From assembly GCA_902476665.1 (NCBI GenBank), contig CABSEO010000112.1:1-6550 (forward strand): a stretch of 6,550 nucleotides of DNA, written 5' to 3'. This DNA comes from an uncultured Emergencia sp. GTDB taxonomy: Bacteria; Bacillota; Clostridia; Peptostreptococcales; Anaerovoracaceae. Positions 1 to 4,423 of the stretch are shown here, piece by piece. Position 1 is the stretch's first letter; each line of letters starts with the position of its first letter. Under the pieces are notes generated by a model. The model was not told the origin of the DNA. It saw nothing but the letters and a program-made list of their open reading frames with translations, and did no database searches. The position numbers and the translations under genes were made by a program.

Positions 1-789
1 GCCCACCACATACAGCCTCATCAGATCCGGGTTGTATTCATATTTTCGGAGTGTGGCAAAGATATCAGCCACATACTGTCTGGCGACTGCGGTAATGCAG
101 TCCAGGTATGGGGCCGCGATGTCGGCTGTTCCAAACCGCAGGATCTGCTCTACGGTAGCTTCTTCAATCTTTACCCCGAACTGGTCGAGAATGGCATTCT
201 TGGCAGTGAGCATGCACTGGTTCACCCCGAATTTCTCTGTCCAGCAACGGCTTTCCTGTGCTTTTTTGTTGGTGATATACAGGATGTTCATGGTCCCATT
301 TCCGATATCCGCAAGAAGATTGATACCTTTCAGTTCACCCAGACGGTTCACGATGGCAGGGTATCCCTGTGGATACAGGCTGCATCCGACCAGGCGGATG
401 TGGTAATCCTTATGATTGAAGCGGTAACGGATCTCCGGATCCTGGAGAAGATAAGAACGGAATTCTTCTCGCTGCTTCCGGATCCATGTTAATGGAAGCC
501 CGGCAGCCAGATGGACATCTGCTTCCTGGATGGAATGAACATTCAGCTCCCGTGCAATAGCCATCAGTGTGAGTAGATAATAGTCCCTGTCCATGGCTTT
601 GTCCGGCATAAATTCCTTGTGTCCTTCCCCGATCCGGTAATAGATACCGTTATATTCCAGAATATTTCCGGTAAAGATCGGTTCTGATTCATAGGCAGTG
701 ATACCAGTAGGTGTGACTGTGTTGGCGGTCTTGATATTGCCGTATCCATGATCTACGGCAATGATCTTTGTGTTTTTGATCTCTCGCAT
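1..789 (-). CDS. ParM/StbA-family actin-like ATPase, N-terminal 263 codons (3' part beyond the window)
   Basis: The frame stays open from an ATG at 789 down to base 1, so the protein is partial at its C-terminus. Visible actin-fold motifs are the phosphate-1 loop AVDHGYGNIK (residues 11-20), the ParM-type LAAGLPLTW stretch (about 94-102) and the phosphate-2 loop LADIGNGTMNILY (159-171). The last residues, LYVVG, look like the beginning of the adenosine-binding motif, cut by the window edge. Proteins of this family polymerise on ATP and push plasmid or integrative-element copies apart, with a DNA-binding adaptor and a centromere-like site. The start is supported by GGAGGG seven bases upstream of the ATG. 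No adaptor gene is visible, and it could lie downstream, beyond base 1. The family call is firm. Whether it serves a plasmid, an ICE or a phage is inference. It is transcribed away from the riboswitch locus. Confidence 0.88.
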   Translation of the reverse strand, partial: MREIKNTKIIAVDHGYGNIKTANTVTPTGITAYESEPIFTGNILEYNGIYYRIGEGHKEFMPDKAMDRDYYLLTLMAIARELNVHSIQEADVHLAAGLPLTWIRKQREEFRSYLLQDPEIRYRFNHKDYHIRLVGCSLYPQGYPAIVNRLGELKGINLLADIGNGTMNILYITNKKAQESRCWTEKFGVNQCMLTAKNAILDQFGVKIEEATVEQILRFGTADIAAPYLDCITAVARQYVADIFATLRKYEYNPDLMRLYVVG

Positions 790-794
790 GAAAA

Positions 795-882
795 ATCCCT
801 CCATTCGTATTTGTTTTATCAGCAGTTTGTACCGGTCTGGTACTGCTTTGCTGTGGGATAAGCATACAAAAGATGGAGGGAT
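795..882 (-). promoter_or_regulatory. Leader of the actin-like gene: SD-sequestering inverted repeat around an inner dyad
   Basis: On the minus strand, ATCCCTCCAT (882-873) is an exact 10-bp inverted match to ATGGAGGGAT (804-795), which contains the gene's Shine-Dalgarno GGAGGG. The 68 bases between hold a second dyad: AGCAGT (821-826) against ACTGCT (842-847), or alternatively GTACC (829-833) against GGTAC (839-843). If both arms are transcribed, the outer stem would hide the ribosome binding site. The inner dyad could equally be an operator or part of a centromere-like site, as partition genes often have repeats in their promoter region. I see no convincing -35/-10 pair upstream. The pairing is seen directly; its function is inference. 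Confidence 0.4.
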
Positions 883-1210
883 AAGGCATTGAGTGGAAAT
901 TGAGTTAAATTTGAAAAATTAATTATTTGTAGAAATGTAGATTACCATTTATTTGGTATTGTACAGACAAAGACAACAGAAACAATAAAGAAGAAAAAAG
1001 TAAAAGAACTACATGGAGATGTTCAGATATCGGGGAAGGGGTTAAAGAAAGACACAGGGAGAACGAAAACGATTATTGTATATAGTCGTATATTGTGAAA
1101 AACATATGTTTCTTGTTTGGACAAATAGAATCGACGAATTGAATGAGAAGATAAACAATAAACATAAATGCAGAAATGAAAAAACAAAGAGTGAAAAAAG
1201 AGAATAATTC
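883..1210. other. A/T-rich intergenic spacer without a recognised gene
   Basis: This stretch of about 330 bases is rich in A on the plus strand. It carries only short open frames without ribosome binding sites. A minus-strand frame at 1023-1217 would need a TTG start and reads as low-complexity Phe/Ile/Tyr-rich sequence. The only structures noticed are a small dyad, ATATA-GTCG-TATAT (1080-1093), and the AATTAATT palindrome near 917-924. It must hold the promoter of the leftward actin-like gene, but I cannot place that promoter with confidence. Confidence 0.5.
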
Positions 1211-1239
1211 TTGACAATAGAACAAAAATGTCATAATAT
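1211..1239 (+). promoter_or_regulatory. Strong sigma-A/sigma-70 promoter for the riboswitch leader
   Basis: TTGACA (1211-1216) matches the -35 consensus exactly. It is followed after 17 bases by TAATAT (1234-1239), a close -10 match. Transcription would begin near 1246, about 15 bases before the first base-paired stem of the RNA element at 1261. Position, spacing and the absence of other good promoters make this the likely start of the transcript that carries both RNA elements and the 1670-2746 gene. Confidence 0.75.
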
Positions 1240-1260
1240 ATTAAGGAAATAGTAAAAAAT

Positions 1261-1400
1261 AAGTGCGATGAGGAATGTTTACAACAGTACTCTTAATTAC
1301 AAGTTCGGTGAAAATCCGGCACATTGTGTTGTGACTGCAAAGCAGAAGTCAGCAGGAGTCGTATTTAGGTAATGAAAATGTTCTTTTAGGAATCGCACTT
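1261..1400 (+). ncRNA. Structured leader RNA, probable divergent cobalamin riboswitch
   Basis: A perfect 9-bp closing stem joins AAGTGCGAT (1261-1269) to ATCGCACTT (1392-1400). A second stem, ATTAC (1296-1300) with GTAAT (1369-1373), encloses the core. The core holds CGGTGAAAATCCGG (1306-1319), which matches the P4 hairpin and conserved TGAAAATCC of cobalamin riboswitches. It then has GTGACTGCAA (1331-1340) in the place of the usual CCACTGTAA, and AAGTCAGCAGGAGTC (1346-1360) resembling the B12-box AGTCAGGAGACC. It lacks the long peripheral P7-P11 region, so it is much shorter than the element at 1466-1662. Its position just after a promoter and before an intrinsic terminator is typical of a riboswitch aptamer. 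Ligand assignment is tentative. It could be a degenerate duplicate, a short-form cobalamin aptamer or a different RNA class. Confidence 0.55.
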
Positions 1401-1425
1401 TATTTATAGGAAAAGAGATGAAGGG

Positions 1426-1462
1426 AAGTCTGTTCTTAAAAGGACAGGCTTTTTATTTTTTT
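1426..1462 (+). terminator. Intrinsic terminator between the two RNA elements
   Basis: An 11-bp stem with three G-U pairs (1426-1436 with 1441-1451) and a 4-nt loop is followed at once by a T-rich tract reaching 1462. It lies 26 bases after the closing stem of the first RNA element and just before the second. It is a natural expression platform for the first element. I did not find an obvious antiterminator within the first element. However, GAACAGA (1495-1501) in the second element is complementary to TCTGTTC (1429-1435) in the terminator's left arm. That segment also forms a local hairpin (1476-1483 with 1493-1500). Confidence 0.8.
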
Positions 1463-1465
1463 ATA

Positions 1466-1662
1466 TCTTTTGTGGCTGTTCAGTGGTAAAAGCTGAACAG
1501 ATGAACAAGGGAAAGAGGTGAGAATCCTCTACGGTACCGCCGCTGTATATGCTGAGCCCGTATTCATAAGATGAAAATCGGTCATTGGGGAAAACTGAGA
1601 AGGCTGGATATGGGTGCAAAGAAAGATTCCTTAGAAGCATGAGTCAGAAGACCTACAAAAGA
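1466..1662 (+). promoter_or_regulatory. Cobalamin (B12) riboswitch, class I type
   Basis: The conserved parts appear in order: closing stem TCTTTTGTGG (1466-1475) with CTACAAAAGA (1653-1662), 10 pairs including one G-U; GGGAA (1509-1513); P4 hairpin AGAGG-TGAGAAT-CCTCT (1514-1530); ACGGTACCGCCGCTGTA (1531-1547); the peripheral GTCATTG...CTGAGAAGGC segment (1581-1604) typical of the long class I form; and the B12-box GAGTCAGAAGACC (1641-1653). Elements of this class bind adenosylcobalamin and usually lower expression of B12 synthesis or uptake genes. The 3' strand of the closing stem ends at 1662, inside the A/G-rich ribosome binding site (GAAGG, 1661-1665) of the gene starting at 1670. This suggests ligand binding blocks translation. 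Confidence 0.9.
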
Positions 1663-1669
1663 AGGCTTT

Positions 1670-2746
1670 ATGAGTGACACAGAAAAACGGCTGTGGCGGT
1701 ATCACCATGGCTTTTTTTATGGAATGAAACGGGAATTAATGGAAGAGGGAAAGGAAATGCTTTTAAGTAAGGAACAGAAAAAGGACTTATTAAAAAAACT
1801 GCTGGCCTGCTCAGAGAAAACTTCTGATTTGGAGGAAGGCGCAGAGGATCTGAATTCTGAAGTGTATATCAATTATTCTATGCAGACAGAAACAGGAAAA
1901 GCATTTTATCAATCCTTGTCGGATACCTTGCTCCTCTCTGTTTTGAAAAAGCGGGCAGATCAATTGGGACATTCACCTGCCCAGAAAGAAATGTTTTGGG
2001 TATGGAGAGTGTATATAAAAGCCAGATTTCAGCGATGGCCCTATGCCTTAAAAGCAGCTGGACTGAGCAAGGCAGCAGGCAAAGGCGGTAAATCTCTGAA
2101 ACAGTCTGAAAAGGAGAAAGAAGAGTATTCCCGATATCTTCAGATGATCCAGGAAAAGGCAGCAGAGCTGTGTCGGATGCCTCATCCAAAAGAGATGCCT
2201 CAGATCCTTGAGGGATTGAAAAAAAGAGGAATCAGCTGGTCGGATTTTGTCAGAGAAGCTGGGATTGACAGAAATTTTTTTCGCAAGAGAGGCGTTTACA
2301 CAGTACAGGATCTGAATACGGTGGAAAAAGAGCAATTACAGGCGCTTTTGATGCTGGCATGGGAAATTGGAAGACCTCCGCTAAAAGAGGAAGTTCCGAA
2401 AATTCTGCTACAGAACCTGATGGATAAATGCGGAAGTTATAGAAATGTATTGTTCCAGATTGGATTGGAACCCATAGAAAAGAAAAGATCTTTCTCTATG
2501 AAGACGGAGGAACAGAGAACGACAGATGAAAAAAAACACAGAAGGGTATTAAAGGAATGTTATTATCAGGTCTTGTCGAAAGATATTCAATATCAAAAGG
2601 ATATCAAGATGTTATGCGAATGGAAAGAGAAAGAGGGAAGGCTGCCGGAGAGAAAGGACATAGATTCCGAGACAAGAAGAAGATTACAGAAGGTCTGTGG
2701 CTCCTGGGAAAATGCACTAAGACAGCTGGAATATAGGAAAAGGTAA
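1670..2746 (+). CDS. HNH-associated (homing-endonuclease-associated) repeat protein, no nuclease domain
   Basis: This is a 358-aa, Lys/Glu-rich, soluble protein with no signal peptide or membrane segment. Four degenerate copies of the small repeat often found beside HNH or homing endonucleases can be read, with the pattern lGR.P....(E) followed by a W/F and ALR.AGL-like end. They lie at about residues 86-132 (LGHSP...RWPYALKAAGL), 154-200 (CRMPHP...SWSDFVREAGI), 222-266 (IGRPP...CGSYRNVLFQIGL) and 310-353 (EGRLPERKDI...CGSWENALRQL). The first 80 residues, with WRYHHGFFYGMKREL, match nothing I recognise. No HNH, LAGLIDADG or GIY-YIG catalytic motif is present. Such repeats are thought to bind nucleic acid, so a DNA- or RNA-binding regulator is plausible but unproven. 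The ATG at 1670 follows the B12 riboswitch by seven bases, with a weak GAAGG four bases upstream. Met30 (1757) has a better GAGGGAAAGGA and is an alternative start. Confidence 0.75.
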   Translation: MSDTEKRLWRYHHGFFYGMKRELMEEGKEMLLSKEQKKDLLKKLLACSEKTSDLEEGAEDLNSEVYINYSMQTETGKAFYQSLSDTLLLSVLKKRADQLGHSPAQKEMFWVWRVYIKARFQRWPYALKAAGLSKAAGKGGKSLKQSEKEKEEYSRYLQMIQEKAAELCRMPHPKEMPQILEGLKKRGISWSDFVREAGIDRNFFRKRGVYTVQDLNTVEKEQLQALLMLAWEIGRPPLKEEVPKILLQNLMDKCGSYRNVLFQIGLEPIEKKRSFSMKTEEQRTTDEKKHRRVLKECYYQVLSKDIQYQKDIKMLCEWKEKEGRLPERKDIDSETRRRLQKVCGSWENALRQLEYRKR

Positions 2747-2795
2747 GGAGAGAGAAAGATTGAAAATGAGAAGTAGAGGGTATCCATTACCTTAA
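2747..2795 (+). other. Possible orphan translation start after the repeat-protein gene
   Basis: Directly after the stop at 2744-2746 comes AAGGAGAGAG and then an ATG at 2766, which reads only nine codons (MRSRGYPLP) before TAA at 2793-2795. A ribosome binding site and start so close behind a gene look like the beginning of a following gene cut off by the insertion sequence. The opening ATGAGAA is also how the lipoprotein gene beyond the IS begins (4424). It may equally be chance. The short frame itself is probably not a functional gene. Confidence 0.25.
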
Positions 2796-2809
2796 GCACA
2801 CGACAAATA

Positions 2810-2827
2810 AGCCATCTTTCGGTGGCT
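2810..2827. terminator. Hairpin at the downstream end of the IS, weak terminator candidate
   Basis: AGCCATC (2810-2816) and GGTGGCT (2821-2827) form a 7-bp stem (one G-U) with loop TTTC on the plus strand, followed by GCTTT and an A-run. Read on the minus strand, the stem has one C-A mismatch and a GAAA loop and is followed by TTATTTGT. It could end transcription from either side (the repeat-protein gene or the transposase) or be part of the IS end structure. The T-tract is poor on both strands. Confidence 0.35.
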
Positions 2828-2858
2828 GCTTTAAAAATTGAATATTGAGAAGTTAAGG

Positions 2859-4106
2859 TTATGCGGTTGCTGACTTGATTTTATAACCCTGATTTCTTAC
2901 GATAAGGATTGCCTGTTCTACCGTAATTTCACGGTCAACTGGAGGCAGATCTGATTTCCTGTAAAGTTCTGCATTATAGTTTTCACCGTTCTTCAACATG
3001 TGGTATAATGCGGTAAGAAGCATTCTTGCTATGGCAATGATTGCTTTCTTGTGACCGCGACGCTTTTTGAGACGGAGATAACGGTTACGTATTTCAGGAT
3101 GCTTTGAGCTTTTCACAACAGCGTTTGCGCATTGTACTAAAAGCGGCTTGATATAGCATCCGGCTTTGGATACCCGGACAGATTTTTTCTTCCCTGCGCT
3201 TTCATTGTTGGTCGGAGTAAGACCAGCCCATGAGCATAAGTGTTTCGCCGAAGGAAAAGCCTCCATATTGGTACCGATTTCGGAAATGATTCCGATGGCA
3301 GTGAAGTCACTGCTGATACCAGGAGCGGTTTGAAGAATGGCAAGTTCCTGCTGATAGGGAGCGGCGAGCGCAAGAATGAGTTCTTCAAGCTCTGCTTTCC
3401 GGGATTCAAGGCTTTCATAATGAGCCTTGATTATCTTGAGTTTTCCCGCTTGTTCCGGTGTGATATAGCCATCAATGGCATCACGCAGTTCGGGAAGTTT
3501 CTTTTTCAAAGTTCTGAAAACAAGGGGTTCAAGGTCAAAGGAAGTATCTTCAGGATTTTCTAAAATCTTATCCAGTATTGCCTGAGCAGATTTGCCGAAG
3601 GTGTCCGAAACAACGTTTCCCAACTGGATATTGGAAACCGTGAGACAGTTCTGCAAACGATTCTTTTCGCTTGATTTGAAGCAGGTCAGTTTGAAACGGT
3701 AGCGCATAAGGTCACGAAGCTGGCGGATGTCAGCAGGAGGCATAAAGCTGCCGGCAACAAGGTCATGCTTAAACAGGTCAGCAATCCATTTGGCATCTTT
3801 CTTGTCAGTTTTCTTTCCACGGATAGCCTTAACATACTTTGGATGAGCAAGGACAATCGAACAATCTTTTTCGAGAATGTTATAAACAGGAATCCAGTAT
3901 TTACCAGTAGATTCCATACAGACATCCTTGCAATTATGTTCGAGTAACCACTGTAACAAAGTTTTCAGACCGCTCGTGTAGGTAGAAAACCGGCGGCTCT
4001 CGTAAGAAGAGACACCTTTATCGTTAGTAGAAGCGATACAGGCAACTACAAAAGTCTTGTGGACATCAATGCCACAGCAGATTTTGTACACGATTTTTAA
4101 AGCCAT
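2859..4106 (-). CDS. IS110-family transposase (DEDD N-terminal domain, serine C-terminal domain)
   Basis: This 415-aa protein is full length for the family. The N-terminal RuvC-like DEDD domain shows GIDVHKTF (Asp14), CMESTGKYW (Glu65) and the paired aspartates in KKTDKKDAKW (Asp101, Asp104). A coiled, Lys/Glu-rich linker spans about 140-245. The C-terminal transposase_20 domain begins at TAPGIS (260) and has FPSAKHLCSWAGLTP (284-298) and NESAGKKK...VSKAGCYIKPLL, with Ser303 the likely nucleophile, followed by the basic RNRYLRLKKRRGHKKAI segment. IS110 recombinases move a circular intermediate into target DNA, guided in characterised members by a bridge RNA from the element's non-coding end. 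The start at 4106 has AAAGGAG five bases upstream. All family motifs are present without frameshift, so the enzyme may be active. Confidence 0.95.
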   Translation of the reverse strand: MALKIVYKICCGIDVHKTFVVACIASTNDKGVSSYESRRFSTYTSGLKTLLQWLLEHNCKDVCMESTGKYWIPVYNILEKDCSIVLAHPKYVKAIRGKKTDKKDAKWIADLFKHDLVAGSFMPPADIRQLRDLMRYRFKLTCFKSSEKNRLQNCLTVSNIQLGNVVSDTFGKSAQAILDKILENPEDTSFDLEPLVFRTLKKKLPELRDAIDGYITPEQAGKLKIIKAHYESLESRKAELEELILALAAPYQQELAILQTAPGISSDFTAIGIISEIGTNMEAFPSAKHLCSWAGLTPTNNESAGKKKSVRVSKAGCYIKPLLVQCANAVVKSSKHPEIRNRYLRLKKRRGHKKAIIAIARMLLTALYHMLKNGENYNAELYRKSDLPPVDREITVEQAILIVRNQGYKIKSATA

Positions 4107-4139
4107 AGGGACTCCTTTCAGAACCGGAGAGGTTCGCTA

Positions 4140-4343
4140 AAGATTATAGGGAGAAACGGAATTGACTGACTGTCTAAGCCATAAACGAAGTTGTTTAAAC
4201 AGAGATAAGATTTCGTGCTTGGTATCACACTTATTTGTGCCTGAAAAGACAGTCTACACATATAACAATACGGTCATCCGGCAAGCCGGACAGCCCACTC
4301 ACCTCCTCGTGATTTGTAGTATACCGAGTTCCCTACAAGAAGA
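4140..4343 (-). ncRNA. Candidate IS110 bridge RNA region in the transposase leader
   Basis: The non-coding sequence upstream of the transposase holds nested inverted repeats: TTGTAG/CTACAA (4314-4319, 4333-4338) around a 13-base loop; a perfect TCCGGC-AA-GCCGGA hairpin (4277-4290); and a long-range 8-bp stem, GACTGTCT/AGACAGTC (4168-4175, 4247-4254), whose 71-base interior contains smaller stems at 4185-4190/4211-4216 and 4226-4229/4236-4239. A consensus -10, TATAAT, sits on the minus strand at 4349-4344, which would start an RNA near 4337. Its -35 counterpart here is poor; in circular IS110 forms the -35 is supplied by the other end. In IS110-subgroup elements this end encodes the bridge RNA, with internal loops that pair to donor and target DNA. 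The location and structure fit, but the loops are not assigned, so exact limits are uncertain. Confidence 0.5.
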
Positions 4344-4361
4344 ATTATAAAGAAAAAATAA

Positions 4362-4399
4362 GCTCAGGGAAACATTTTCATTACGTTTTGTGCCTGAGC
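4362..4399 (+). promoter_or_regulatory. Hairpin in the leader of the substrate-binding lipoprotein gene
   Basis: GCTCAGG (4362-4368) pairs perfectly with CCTGAGC (4393-4399). Inside the 24-base loop, AAAC (4370-4373) can pair with GTTT (4385-4388). The structure ends seven bases before AAGGA (4407-4411), so it lies in the 5' leader just ahead of the ribosome binding site. No T-tract follows, so it is unlikely to be a terminator. It could be an operator dyad or an mRNA-stabilising or regulatory hairpin. TATAAA (4346-4351) upstream is a possible -10 without a good -35. No NikR-type site was recognised. Confidence 0.4.
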
Positions 4400-4423
4400 G
4401 AAGCGAAAGGAATGGATATAACG

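Larger units (their letters stand above)
2796..4360 (-). mobile_element. IS110-family insertion sequence (ends approximate)
   Basis: The element contains one transposase gene on the minus strand, a short downstream end (about 60 bases below 2859) and a long, structured upstream end (about 250 bases above 4106). This asymmetry, with the longer non-coding end before the transposase, fits the IS110 subgroup rather than IS1111. IS110 elements lack long terminal inverted repeats and duplicate little or no target, so the exact ends cannot be read from one copy. The boundaries given are estimates set by the orphan start at 2747-2795 and the hairpin leader at 4362-4399 of the next gene. The insertion lies between two plus-strand genes without breaking either visible reading frame. 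Confidence 0.75.

Noticed and set aside
1023..1217. Minus-strand open frame of 64 codons
   Set aside because: It needs a TTG start inside the -35 box of the plus-strand promoter, has no ribosome binding site and reads as low-complexity A/T-driven sequence.
1262..1400. GTGCG at the start of the first RNA element, as at the 5' end of group II introns
   Set aside because: There is no domain V hairpin, no intron-encoded reverse transcriptase and only about 140 bases; the GTGCG is explained by the closing stem.
1670..2746. Homing endonuclease call for the repeat protein
   Set aside because: Only the associated repeats are visible; no HNH, LAGLIDADG or GIY-YIG catalytic residues are found in 358 aa.
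3240..3563. Plus-strand open frame opposite the transposase
   Set aside because: It is antisense to an intact IS110 transposase whose motifs are all present; no ribosome binding site or family resemblance.
4162..4350. Plus-strand 62-codon frame in the IS leader
   Set aside because: No ribosome binding site, and it runs through the structured leader on the strand opposite the transposase.
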